From NCBI GenBank assembly GCA_046349915.1, contig JAXMBL010000009.1, forward strand, positions 248,001 to 312,000: DNA of 64,000 bases, in the 5' to 3' direction. The position numbers were made by a program, and so were the translations under genes. The stretch comes from CAIXSC01 sp046349915. Lineage in GTDB: Bacteria; Planctomycetota; Planctomycetia; Pirellulales; Pirellulaceae. The notes beneath the pieces were generated by a model, which did not search any database, had not been told where the DNA came from, and worked only from the letters and a program-made list of their open reading frames with translations. This document shows positions 34,741 to 43,287 of the stretch, piece by piece (within the stretch, counting starts at the first letter, position 1; each line of letters begins with the position of its first letter).

Positions 34741-37647
34741 ATTCGCCTTGGGAATCGCCAATCCGCGAATCGCTCCCAGATTGACGGACGGGCTGTTCAA
34801 CACGTACTCCCGACGATTCTCGCCCTTCTTCGTCGGCGAGGGCCGAAACTCGTCCAGCATTTGTTTCGTATAGAAGACAGAAATGCTGTGGCCCGAGGTA
34901 CGGTCAATCACTTCCATCCGGCTGGTTGCACGATCTGCCATGCCGTTCACTTGCCAAACCAAGGTGTGTCGACTCGGACTGACCGGCACATCGGCTCGGT
35001 CAGTGCCTCGTGTTTGGTCAGCGGGGAACACCGACTTGCCGTCGATCAGCAAACGCTGAGCGACGACGCGAGATTCGCCGTATTGCCGCAACGTCATCTG
35101 TTCACTCATGGGAATCACGAAGCCCGTGAATTCAATCTGCGGCGGCGTCTTCACTTTCAGGTCCGTCATCAGGGTCTGGAACACTGACTGCTCAATGGGC
35201 CTGCCTGGGTGGTAAACCAACAACACTCCCGCATCGCGGCCATTGACCATGATGCGACCTAGCATTCCAGGATGCACTTCAACCGCTGCACCATCGGGCA
35301 TCGTCACGGTAATTCGCGGATGAGAAGTCGGCACGCGAGACGAAAGCGACTCGAGACGTTGTTTCGCCGCTTCGCGATCGAGTCCTCTTAGCCCCATCTC
35401 CATCGCCTGCTCAAGGATCGAGACCGCTCGTGCGAGACAACTGCGCTGATCATCGCCAATCATGCTGGCCGAGGCTTGTTCCCACAACGTGGCCGCCTGC
35501 AGCCGGCCCTTCACATCGTTTGCCGACTGAATGTCGCGTTGAGCTGCCTCGGCGATCTTCGGGTCCGCGGCCTTTGCCAGCAGTGGCAAGCCCTCGGTCC
35601 ACTGGTCACGGCGGAAGCAACGGTGCTTGCCGACCACCCAATTCGCGTCGGGGTCATCGGGATCGGTCTTCAGTTTAGCCTCCGCGTCGGCGACGACTTG
35701 CCAAATCGCTTTCGCCTTGGCGACCGAGTCTGCATGCTCCTTCACTCGACGACGCAATTCGTTATCGGTCACCTGCGGCATTCGCGATTGAAGTAGGGCC
35801 AGTTGAGCCAGTTGGTCGGCTTCGAGCAGTCGATCCGCATTAACCGCCGCCGTCGATGCAGCGACCGACGAGTCAATCATCTTGGCTCGCAGTGCGATAG
35901 GCGCGGCGTTCGACGCCGCCAACAACTCATGAACCCGCTTGGACGCCGCAACCTTTAGCGCGTACTCGTCCACCGAAAACTCGACCGCTTGCTCGTCGAT
36001 CCAAGCAAACGCGTCCACCAACTGGCCTGCGTCCGCGGCGAACTTGCGAGCTTCATCTCGCAGTACATAGCGGGCCGTCGGATCGTCGTCGATCTTCCGC
36101 GATTGCTCGCCCAACTTGGTAGCGAGCGCCGCCTTATCGCGCACTGACTTGGCCTTTTCGTAATCGGCTTTGTTCAACTCCCGCACCTGAGCCAAGGTCT
36201 GGGCCACCGTGTTTTCGGCCGGCACGGTCAAGCGACTCTTGGGCGCTGATTCGTTGATGTTGGGAGTGTTTGGTTTGGACGGGACCAAATCTTCGGGCGT
36301 AACATTCGGTGTATTGCGGTTAGTGGGATTTCTCGGGTTGTTCGCCAAACCGTTGTTGGGAGGTGTCATTCCGGGACGAGTACCCTGCATGTTGGGGACG
36401 CCAGCGCCGGGGGGTGCATTAAAGCCTGGAGGGACGTTGGGATTGCCTCCTGGAAAATTCGGCACTAAACCCGGTGGAAATCCGGGTGGAAATCCGGGAG
36501 GTGCGCCGGGAAAACCAGGCGGGAATTGCCCCGCTCCCTGCACGACTTTATTCACGTCGATGCGAGCGGGCGCCAGCGGCACCGGAATTCCCATGACGCG
36601 ATCAAGCAATACGGGCTCGCCTCGGCCCGATCGGTCCGCCGGAACTCCAATTTGCCCCTTCGGTAAATCAAGCAGCAGCCGAGTATCCGCGGTTGCTTGC
36701 CAAGTATCGGGCACATCCAACGGGACACGCAGCGAGATCGAATTCTGACTCGGATCTCCTTGCAATGGAATATCGCATCGAGTCCGCAGTCGAAACGCCG
36801 CAATATCCGCCCATAGCCCCAGCGTATCCGGCGCATCGCCGCCAATGACCAAAGTATCTCCGCTGGCATCCGCCACCAGCGAGGCGGTCGCGTTCATCAC
36901 GGCCGCCCCTTGTCCATTGAATGCCAGGAAGAGGCGTTGTCCATCGAAGCCGAAATGCAGTACGCCCCATTCCCGCTCGAGCTTAGGAAAACCCAGCCAA
37001 AATGAGTTTTGGCCCGTCGTGTTCAATTCGAACCGATTGGCGCCATCGTCGGTGACTCGCCAACGCACATTGGTAGGCCCACAGGCCAACAGTTGCATCG
37101 CCCCGACTCGAGTGTCCGTGTTGGGACGCAACCACAGTTCGGCGAGAAACGGTTGAGCATTGCTGAAGGCGCCGCGAATATTGGGAAAGCGAATGCCGCC
37201 CTTGCCCATCACTCGGGCCGCCGACGGAAAGGGATGACCCGACTCCGACCACGTTCCCGTATGCACTCGCTGGAAGGCGCCACCTTGCACCGAGACATCG
37301 CAGCGATCGGAATACAGTCGTACTAATACGGGCGGGTTGCCGCGAGATAATTCGACGTACTCAGCCTCTTGGCGAGCAAAGTTGTAGGAGAGCAGGACGT
37401 TGCTGCCGATCTCGAGCCAGCCGTTCTGAGTCGGAAAGAACGCCAACTTCCGCCCCATCGACTCGTACCGCCACGCTCGCGTGTCACCCGCGGTGTTCGT
37501 ATTCGCAGGCCTACCGGTATTGGCAGGCGCCGCGGGATTCACTTGCGCCGATACCCACGCTGGACAACTGATGGCCGTCAGGCACCACAACCAGCTAAAA
37601 ACCGACCACGTCCACAACCAGCCAAGCTTCCGCGTTGGGATCGTCAT
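34738..37647 (-). CDS. Large secreted protein with LamG-like domain and Pro/Gly linker
   Basis: 969 residues. The start at 37647 gives a signal peptide (WLWTWSVFSWLWCLTAISCPAWVSA). Residues about 95-310 resemble a LamG/concanavalin-like lectin fold (AELWLRPNTDTRVGAMQLLACG, VLHFGFDGQRLFLAFNGQG, LVIGGDAPDTLGLWADIAAFRLR). A PPGFPPG-type linker (about 370-430) with Asn/Pro runs follows. The C-terminal half is mostly alpha-helical and repeat-like (LVDAFAWIDEQAVEF, LLEADQLAQLALLQ, AVSILEQAMEMGLRGL), resembling TPR-type or hypothetical planctomycete proteins, and ends with beta-rich sequence around VSPSRHTLVWQVNGMADRA. Role unknown; probably surface carbohydrate or matrix binding. Monocistronic. Confidence 0.8.
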   Translation of the reverse strand: MTIPTRKLGWLWTWSVFSWLWCLTAISCPAWVSAQVNPAAPANTGRPANTNTAGDTRAWRYESMGRKLAFFPTQNGWLEIGSNVLLSYNFARQEAEYVELSRGNPPVLVRLYSDRCDVSVQGGAFQRVHTGTWSESGHPFPSAARVMGKGGIRFPNIRGAFSNAQPFLAELWLRPNTDTRVGAMQLLACGPTNVRWRVTDDGANRFELNTTGQNSFWLGFPKLEREWGVLHFGFDGQRLFLAFNGQGAAVMNATASLVADASGDTLVIGGDAPDTLGLWADIAAFRLRTRCDIPLQGDPSQNSISLRVPLDVPDTWQATADTRLLLDLPKGQIGVPADRSGRGEPVLLDRVMGIPVPLAPARIDVNKVVQGAGQFPPGFPGAPPGFPPGFPPGLVPNFPGGNPNVPPGFNAPPGAGVPNMQGTRPGMTPPNNGLANNPRNPTNRNTPNVTPEDLVPSKPNTPNINESAPKSRLTVPAENTVAQTLAQVRELNKADYEKAKSVRDKAALATKLGEQSRKIDDDPTARYVLRDEARKFAADAGQLVDAFAWIDEQAVEFSVDEYALKVAASKRVHELLAASNAAPIALRAKMIDSSVAASTAAVNADRLLEADQLAQLALLQSRMPQVTDNELRRRVKEHADSVAKAKAIWQVVADAEAKLKTDPDDPDANWVVGKHRCFRRDQWTEGLPLLAKAADPKIAEAAQRDIQSANDVKGRLQAATLWEQASASMIGDDQRSCLARAVSILEQAMEMGLRGLDREAAKQRLESLSSRVPTSHPRITVTMPDGAAVEVHPGMLGRIMVNGRDAGVLLVYHPGRPIEQSVFQTLMTDLKVKTPPQIEFTGFVIPMSEQMTLRQYGESRVVAQRLLIDGKSVFPADQTRGTDRADVPVSPSRHTLVWQVNGMADRATSRMEVIDRTSGHSISVFYTKQMLDEFRPSPTKKGENRREYVLNSPSVNLGAIRGLAIPKAN

Positions 37648-37771
37648 TTTTGGCTCCGCAAACGGCACAAACGAGCGACTGCGATAAGGTTATTGCACCA
37701 ACTTCTCATTTACTGAGCATACCAAGTTGACTGATCATACCACGTCATCGGGTGAACTGCCTGTCTCCCCT

Positions 37772-37816
37772 TGGGTGCCTACCATCTGGGACATTATTCT
37801 AATACACATTAGACTA
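37772..37816 (+). promoter_or_regulatory. Promoter with 8-4-8 inverted-repeat operator, ynj-like operon
   Basis: Inverted repeat ATTCTAAT-ACAC-ATTAGACT at 37797-37816 (one mismatch in the right arm). A -10-like TATTCT (37796-37801) lies in its left arm, and a weak -35 TTGGGT (37772-37777) is 18 nt upstream. The 12-mer CATTATTCTAAT is identical to the one at 43199-43210 in front of the DUF1559 gene. An AT-rich palindrome over a -10 is the expected place for a repressor. The regulator is unknown. Confidence 0.72.
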
Positions 37817-37860
37817 TCTGCGATTCCGGAACGGTCGATTGTGCTCCCCTTTTTGTCTTA

Positions 37861-39156
37861 ATGGCGCTGCCGATGATGACGCCTCACCGTCCCCCTACCA
37901 CTCGTCCGCACTTTGGCCGCCAACTATCGAGCGGCCTCGTTGGATGCGGCTTGATTCTGGCGGCCGCTTGTTGGACGGGGTGCGCTGACAGTGGCAAAAC
38001 AGGCAAGCCCGAGCCTCATCGGTTGACCACCTGGGATGAGGTAGTGGCGTCGGCGCGAGGCGCCACGGTGAACATGGCGATGTGGGATGGCGACCCGTTG
38101 ATCAACGCCTATATGCGTGACTACGTTGCGCCGGAGTTGCGGCGTCAATTTGGCATCGAATTACGGCAAGTCGGTGGGCAAGGCAACTCGCTGGTGAATC
38201 GCCTGATGGTGGAGAAAGAAGCGGCGCGTGACCAAGGCGATATTGACTTGGCGTGGATCAATGGGGAGACGTTCTTTCAGTTACGACGCATCGAGGCGCT
38301 CTACGGCCCTTTTACGGAGCGTCTGCCCAACAACCAGTACGTGAATTGGGACGATCGTTTCATCGCCATCGACTTTCAGCAGCCCGTGGAGGGCTTCGAA
38401 TGTCCGTGGGGCAATGTCCAACAGGCCATCATCTACGACAGTCTACGAGTCGAGTCGCCGCCGCGAACGCTTGCCGAATTAGAAGCGTGGGTGAAGACTC
38501 ACCCCGGTCGGTTTACGTTCGACCAGTCGTTTACAGGAATGACCTTCTTGAAAGCGCTGCTATCCGAGTTCGCGGGCGGCCCGGGATCGCTCGACGGACC
38601 TTTCGACGAAGCAAAGTATCGAGAAGCCTCGGCGAAGCTCTGGGAGTACTTGCGACGACTGAAGCCTCATCTATGGCGAGCGGGCAAGACGTTCCCCGAG
38701 GGGGTCGCTCAGTTGCATCAGCTTTTTAACAACCATGAGGTGGACTTCACGATGAGTAACAACGACGGGGAAGTCGACAACAAAGCGATCCAAGGCGTCA
38801 TCCCCGACTCGTCGCGCGCTTACGTATTGAAATCGGGAACCATCCGCAATTCACACTATGTGGGAATACCGTGGAATTCAAGCAACAAGGCGGCGGCCAT
38901 GGTGGTCGCGAACTTTCTTCTCTCCCCCGAGGCTCAGTATCGCAAAGCGCTGCCCGAAGTCTGGGGCGATGGCTCCGTGCTCGACGCCAGTCGCCTCCCC
39001 GATCCGTGGAAAACCAAATTCCTGGAGATGCCGGGACGGACGCGAGCGCCGTCGCGATCCGAGTTGCGGGAGTATGCACTGATGGAGCCCGCGCCCGAAA
39101 TCATGTTGCGTCTGCAAGAGGACTTTCGCCAGGAGATCGTCGAACGTGACGATTAA
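37861..39156 (+). CDS. ynjB: YnjB-like ABC transporter substrate-binding lipoprotein
   Basis: 431-residue periplasmic binding protein. The N-terminus has a basic region, a hydrophobic stretch (GLVGCGLILAAACWTGC) and a possible lipoprotein Cys. The mature part resembles E. coli YnjB: NMAMWDGDPLINAYMRDYVAPEL, DIDLAWINGETFF, the ERLPN segment, PVEGFECPWGNVQQAIIYD, LWEYLRRLKPHLWRAGKTFPEG, and VVANFLLSPEAQYRKALPEVWGDGSVLD are strongly reminiscent. YnjB belongs to the thiamine/iron/spermidine-type binding proteins; its ligand is not established. First gene of an operon with two permeases, an ATPase and two GATase-like proteins. The next start lies 11 nt before its stop. Confidence 0.87.
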   Translation: MALPMMTPHRPPTTRPHFGRQLSSGLVGCGLILAAACWTGCADSGKTGKPEPHRLTTWDEVVASARGATVNMAMWDGDPLINAYMRDYVAPELRRQFGIELRQVGGQGNSLVNRLMVEKEAARDQGDIDLAWINGETFFQLRRIEALYGPFTERLPNNQYVNWDDRFIAIDFQQPVEGFECPWGNVQQAIIYDSLRVESPPRTLAELEAWVKTHPGRFTFDQSFTGMTFLKALLSEFAGGPGSLDGPFDEAKYREASAKLWEYLRRLKPHLWRAGKTFPEGVAQLHQLFNNHEVDFTMSNNDGEVDNKAIQGVIPDSSRAYVLKSGTIRNSHYVGIPWNSSNKAAAMVVANFLLSPEAQYRKALPEVWGDGSVLDASRLPDPWKTKFLEMPGRTRAPSRSELREYALMEPAPEIMLRLQEDFRQEIVERDD

Positions 39157-40036
39157 AACCAGCGGCTCGTCCAGCGGTCTCTCAAGCGATCGACTCGACC
39201 GGATTGGCCTGACCCTTCTGACGCTGACCGTGGCGCTGCCCATGGCGTGGTCCGCCGGTTACGCCCTGCTGTACAGCGTGGGTGGGATCGGCCATTTGTC
39301 CACTGGCTGGTCATGGCGATATTGGCAAGGGGCTTTATCCACGGGCGGATTGAGGAGCAGCCTCTGGTATAGCCCCACGTTGGCGGCCGCGTCGACGCTC
39401 GCCGCGCTCGTCGTCTCATTGATCTTCGTCGTGTTCTTTCCGACCGCGCGACACTCGCGATCGTTCCAGGCAATCCTGACCATTCCGCTGGCGACTCCGG
39501 CGGCTGTCACCGCGTTTCTCGTCTATCAATGGCTGAACCCAGGCGGCTTCGCCTCGCGCCTCTTACACCGCCTGAATCTCGTCGAATCGCCCGCCGACTT
39601 TCCCATCCTGGTCATGGACGAATGGTCGATCGGCATCCTCGTGGCTCAACTCTGGTCGACCACTCCACTGTTCCTGCTGTACTGCTTCAAGACGTGGGAA
39701 CATGCGCGCGTAGACCGATTTCGAGCGGTTGCCGAGGCGCTCGGGGCTTCCCCGTGGTCGAGTCGACTATCGATTGCGCTGCCGATGCTGGCGCGTCGCG
39801 TTCGCGGACTTGCGATCCTCACTTTCCTCGCCAACCTGGGCGCTTACGAGATTCCCTTGCTGCTTGGACGACAGGCGCCGCAGATGTTCTCCGTGCTCGC
39901 TCAGCGGCGCTTCACCCAGTTCGACTTGGAGCAACGTCCCCAGGCGTTCGCGTTGGCCAGCGTTTACTTGACGCTGGTCAGTGTAGGACTCGCCTTTGCC
40001 TTACTGCGGAGCCGCCGTGATGGTCAATCATCGTGA
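39146..40036 (+). CDS. ynjC: ABC transporter permease, first half of split YnjC
   Basis: 296-residue membrane protein with about six helices, for example LTLLTLTVALPMAWSAGYALL, LAALVVSLIFVVFF and ILTIPLATPAAVTAFLVYQWL. The EAA loop region reads RAVAEALGASPWSSRLSIALPMLAR, which contacts the ATPase. E. coli YnjC is one long permease with two such halves; here they are separate genes. Starts 11 nt inside the binding-protein gene and overlaps the second permease by 17 nt. Importer permease; ligand unknown. Confidence 0.88.
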   Translation: MTIKTSGSSSGLSSDRLDRIGLTLLTLTVALPMAWSAGYALLYSVGGIGHLSTGWSWRYWQGALSTGGLRSSLWYSPTLAAASTLAALVVSLIFVVFFPTARHSRSFQAILTIPLATPAAVTAFLVYQWLNPGGFASRLLHRLNLVESPADFPILVMDEWSIGILVAQLWSTTPLFLLYCFKTWEHARVDRFRAVAEALGASPWSSRLSIALPMLARRVRGLAILTFLANLGAYEIPLLLGRQAPQMFSVLAQRRFTQFDLEQRPQAFALASVYLTLVSVGLAFALLRSRRDGQSS

Positions 40037-40958
40037 CTCGGCGGGAGAAGCCTCGCATCGGTCCGCGCGAACAGCGCCGCGAATCGCGGCTGTCGGCGTC
40101 GCGGGCTGGTTCGCGATCTGCGCCGTTGGGCCGCATCTCCTACTGTTCTTATTGTCGTTAGGCAGCGGCTGGAGTTACCCGCATCTTCTCCCCGATCGAC
40201 TTGACGCCCGCCCCTGGCGTTCACTTGGAAGCGAGCGAGACCAATTAGCGCGTGCCATGGCCGTGTCCGCGACCCTGGCGGTCACGGTGGGCCTAACCGC
40301 CACTTCGATAGGGTTTTTGGCGGGCCGAGCAATCAGTCGAACGACTCAGCGCCATGCGACTCCCCTGGCATTGAGCTTTTGGAGATTCATCACCTATCTC
40401 CCATACGTCGCTTCGCCGATCATCGTGGGAGTCACGCTGTACGACCTGTGGGTTCGCTGTGGACTGGCGGGCACTTTCCTGGGCGTAGCGCTCGCACAAT
40501 CCCTGTTTGCTTCGGCGTTCGCGGCTGTGTTTTTCTCGACTGCCTGGTCCGCGCGGGAAGAGCGACTGGCCCACTTGGTGCGAGAACTCGGGGGTGGACC
40601 GGCGGATGTATGGCGGCATGCCACTTGGCCGCGGCTCAAAGGGCTTGCGACCGTCTGCTTCCTGCAAACATCGCTCTTCTCCTGGACCGACTATGGCTTC
40701 GCCGCACTTATCGGCGGCGGTCAAGTCGACACGGTGACCACTCGACTGTTCGCCTATATCCGCGAGGCCAGCGTGAATCAGGGAGCCCTCGCGGCGCTCG
40801 CCTTGCTCATACCCGCCCTGATTTCGTGCGCCGTAATCACTTTCACTCGGATCACTCGCACGCTCTTCACTCGCGATCCAACAAGTGGCGTCGAGTTGTA
40901 TGAGAAAGCCGCCGCTCGCTTCCAAGAAGGGGAACGGGAGTCTCGCAATGCCCGCTGA
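40020..40958 (+). CDS. ynjC: ABC transporter permease, second half of split YnjC
   Basis: 312-residue membrane protein with about six helices (AAVGVAGWFAICAVGPHLLLFLLSL, VSATLAVTVGLTATSIGFLAG, YVASPIIVGVTLYDLWV, GTFLGVALAQSLFASAFAAVFF, LALLIPALISCAVITFT). The EAA loop is HLVRELGGGPADVWRHATWPRLKG. I chose ATG 40020, which overlaps the first permease by 17 nt; an earlier 39996 start is possible. With its partner it forms the membrane channel of the ynj-like importer. The ATPase start lies 11 nt before its stop. Confidence 0.87.
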   Translation: MVNHRDSAGEASHRSARTAPRIAAVGVAGWFAICAVGPHLLLFLLSLGSGWSYPHLLPDRLDARPWRSLGSERDQLARAMAVSATLAVTVGLTATSIGFLAGRAISRTTQRHATPLALSFWRFITYLPYVASPIIVGVTLYDLWVRCGLAGTFLGVALAQSLFASAFAAVFFSTAWSAREERLAHLVRELGGGPADVWRHATWPRLKGLATVCFLQTSLFSWTDYGFAALIGGGQVDTVTTRLFAYIREASVNQGALAALALLIPALISCAVITFTRITRTLFTRDPTSGVELYEKAAARFQEGERESRNAR

Positions 40959-41766
40959 CCAACCGACGCCAGACGCCGTGACGCCTCGCGCCGTGACGCC
41001 ACGTGTTCAGTTGAGCTCGACGCCGACCGCTGGAGCAAAACTGCGGGTCGAAAGCCTGCGAGTCGCCTACGGCGCGCAAGGCGTATTGGAGGACGTGACA
41101 TTCACCGTATCCGCGGGCCAAACCCTCGTCATACTGGGCGAATCGGGTTGCGGCAAAACCACGCTGCTCAAGGCGCTCGCGGGCCTCGTAAGCCGCGAGT
41201 CGGGACAAGTCTTATTGGATGGCAGCGAGGTGGTCAGCCTGCCGCTGCCGCGTCGGGGGGTGATTTATCTCGACCAGGAACCGCTGCTTTTCGAACATCT
41301 CTCGGTCGCCGACAATCTGGGGTTCTCCATGCGGATGCAAGGAGCGAAACCAGAGGAAATCGCCCGCGAAGTCGAACGGATGCTCGTCGCGTTGGAACTG
41401 GCCAACCATGGCCGCAAGCGCGATGAGCAGCTCTCGGGCGGCCAGCGGCAGCGAGCGGCCTTTGGCCGAGCCTTGCTCGCCCGCCCCCGCCTGCTGCTTT
41501 TGGACGAGCCGTTCGGCAGTTTGGACTCGAGGACGAGGGCCCAAATGCAAACGCTGTTCGCCAGCCTAAGCCGTCAGCATCACATCACCTCGGTCTTCGT
41601 GACGCACGACGTGAAAGAGGCGTTAATCGTGGGCGACCACATCGCGCGGATGAACGAAGGGCGACTCATTCAATACGCCGATCGCGAGTCGTTCGTACGA
41701 GATGACGCCACCGGCGTACGAGCGGAGATCGACTTCTGGCGTTCCCTTCCGACCAACGAAAGGTAA
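40948..41766 (+). CDS. ynjD: YnjD-like ABC transporter ATP-binding protein
   Basis: 272-residue importer ATPase. Walker A is LGESGCGKTTLLKALAG, the Q-loop YLDQEPLLF, the signature LSGGQRQRAAFGRALLARP, Walker B LLLLDEPFGSLDS and the switch VFVTHD. The first ~30 residues (TPDAVTPRAVTPRVQ) are a low-complexity Thr/Pro/Ala segment absent in most relatives. Start at 40948 has GGGAG about eight bases upstream and overlaps the permease stop. The importer-type Q-loop and the context fit YnjD rather than an exporter. Confidence 0.92.
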   Translation: MPADQPTPDAVTPRAVTPRVQLSSTPTAGAKLRVESLRVAYGAQGVLEDVTFTVSAGQTLVILGESGCGKTTLLKALAGLVSRESGQVLLDGSEVVSLPLPRRGVIYLDQEPLLFEHLSVADNLGFSMRMQGAKPEEIAREVERMLVALELANHGRKRDEQLSGGQRQRAAFGRALLARPRLLLLDEPFGSLDSRTRAQMQTLFASLSRQHHITSVFVTHDVKEALIVGDHIARMNEGRLIQYADRESFVRDDATGVRAEIDFWRSLPTNER

Positions 41767-41769
41767 TTC

Positions 41770-42399
41770 ATGCTCAAAGGCCTAGTCATCGACAACGGCA
41801 TCGGCGCCGTGGACAGTTTCCCGAGCCAACCGCCCTGGCGAATGGAGTCCGTGAAGACGGGACCGGACTTCGAGCTTAGGCGGCGCGATTGTCAACTGTT
41901 GATCGTCCCCAATGGTTGCGATCACGTCGCGTTATGGCGAGTCCGGCACGAGATCCGCCAATTCCTGGACGACGGCGGCTCGCTATTTTGCTTCTGCGGC
42001 TGGTTTACCGCTTGGGTTCCCGGCAATCGCTGGGTCCACGACAATACGCATCCGACGCGCGAGGCGCGGCACTTCCCCCGCCCTGATCCACGCAAACTGC
42101 TCGATCAAGTCGATCTCGCGCCACTCGACCACAACTCACACGGAATCTCTGGCTGGTGGGCCTGCGGCTACATCGAAACACAAGATATGAATAACGCCCT
42201 GATTGTGGATGCTTGGGGCCGCCCCTTGGTCGTGGCGGATGAAACCACGACTCGCGGGTTTATGTTTCTGACGGCGAGCGGGCCGTTGGGCGAGTATACC
42301 TACGGCGAGGACTCGCGATGCTTGCGAGTTCTTTATCACAATGCCTTGCGTTACGCGGCGGCACGAGCCGCTTGCCTTGTTTCAGGAGACACGACATGA
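41770..42399 (+). CDS. GATase/ThuA-like protein A of the ynj-like operon
   Basis: 209 residues, no signal peptide or membrane helix. The pattern (D)CQLLIVPNGCDHVALWRVRHEIRQFLDDGGSLFCFCGW fits the Rossmann-like class I glutamine amidotransferase/ThuA fold. The Cys in FCFCGW is near the position of a nucleophile elbow but not in the classical context. Other notable segments: HGISGWWACGYI and the repeated Trp residues. It starts three nt after the ATPase stop, so it is in the operon and overlaps the next gene by ATGA. Function unknown; perhaps it processes the imported ligand. Confidence 0.75.
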   Translation: MLKGLVIDNGIGAVDSFPSQPPWRMESVKTGPDFELRRRDCQLLIVPNGCDHVALWRVRHEIRQFLDDGGSLFCFCGWFTAWVPGNRWVHDNTHPTREARHFPRPDPRKLLDQVDLAPLDHNSHGISGWWACGYIETQDMNNALIVDAWGRPLVVADETTTRGFMFLTASGPLGEYTYGEDSRCLRVLYHNALRYAAARAACLVSGDTT

Positions 42400-43058
42400 C
42401 AGCGCGAATCGGCTTGATCTTCAACGGCGTCTGGTCCCAGTACGCAATGGCGACCGCTCCGAAATACGAATCTCTGTATCAACTGATCTACATTCACGAC
42501 CTTCCGCGAGTCGACCTCTCGTCCTACGATGCGCTGGTGATCCCGTTTCAGTCGCACCAGGCAGCACTCGTCAACCATCGCGAGCACCTGTATCGCTTCC
42601 TGGCGGAGGGGCGCAAGATCGCGGTCTTCGGCGACTCGACGCCCCAGTGGATCGACGCGCAATGGGAAGATCGTCCCGTGGACAACTACTGGTGGGTCGC
42701 TCATCCCAACTCGCCGCCCATCGCGCACACGAACCGCGAGCACCCCGTTTTTCGTGGACTCGCCCCTCGTCACTCGTGCTGGCATTATCACGGCGTCTAC
42801 ACGCGAGTGCCCGAGCAAGCGGAAGTCCTGCAAACCAACCCGCAAAGCGAGATCATCACGTGGCAAACTCACCAGTACGGCGGGACCCTATTCGTCTCGA
42901 CGCTCGACCCCATCGTCGAGCATGGTGTTCAGCAGATCAGGCACTTAGACCATTTCGTCGACAGCCTCACCGAGTGGCTTTGCGGAGTGCGTCCCACAGG
43001 CCGTTTCGAGATTCCGACCGCTCGCTACGGTGTTTCGTCTTGGCCCTCCGTGGTTTGA
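42396..43058 (+). CDS. GATase/ThuA-like protein B of the ynj-like operon
   Basis: 220 residues, a probable distant paralogue of the preceding protein: YDALVIPFQSHQAALVNHREHLYRFLAEGRKIAVFGDS aligns with its CQLLIVPNG...GGSLFCFCGW region. In the nucleophile-elbow position it has Gly-Asp-Ser rather than a Cys, so amidotransferase activity is unlikely. A C-terminal HQYGGTLFVSTLDPIVEHGVQQ segment resembles ThuA-like hydrolase/binding proteins. The start has AGGAG eight bases upstream and overlaps the previous stop by four bases (ATGA). Last gene of the operon. Function unknown. Confidence 0.73.
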   Translation: MTARIGLIFNGVWSQYAMATAPKYESLYQLIYIHDLPRVDLSSYDALVIPFQSHQAALVNHREHLYRFLAEGRKIAVFGDSTPQWIDAQWEDRPVDNYWWVAHPNSPPIAHTNREHPVFRGLAPRHSCWHYHGVYTRVPEQAEVLQTNPQSEIITWQTHQYGGTLFVSTLDPIVEHGVQQIRHLDHFVDSLTEWLCGVRPTGRFEIPTARYGVSSWPSVV

Positions 43059-43086
43059 GGAACTCAAGGGGCCGCGTGGAGTGGAT

Positions 43087-43110
43087 CGACGGACTGGAAG
43101 TCCGTCGTAC
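43087..43110. repeat. GACGGACT palindrome
   Basis: CGACGGACT-GGA-AGTCCGTCG followed by TAC, 28 nt downstream of the operon's last stop codon. It may act as a 3'-end hairpin. Confidence 0.85.
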
Positions 43111-43179
43111 TTCGCTTCTTCTTCGCTTCTTCGCGGTGACAAAGCACTCCTAGTTTTCGCGCCCGGTCGCTTTGTCGTG

Positions 43180-43222
43180 TTGACAACCGTCGAATCACCA
43201 TTATTCTAATTTATATTAGAAT
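43180..43222 (+). promoter_or_regulatory. Promoter with perfect 8-4-8 inverted-repeat operator
   Basis: A consensus -35 TTGACA (43180-43185) is followed 16 nt later by TATTCT (43202-43207) as a -10. The perfect inverted repeat ATTCTAAT-TTAT-ATTAGAAT (43203-43222) covers that -10 region. It matches the site at 37797-37816, with an identical CATTATTCTAAT 12-mer. A repressor would block RNA polymerase here. The transcript then leads to the DUF1559 gene at 43288. Confidence 0.75.
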
Positions 43223-43287
43223 GACATCAGCGGATGCGTTGACGTGCTTGATGAACGGTGACTTTGGACACGACGAAGGGGGACGTG

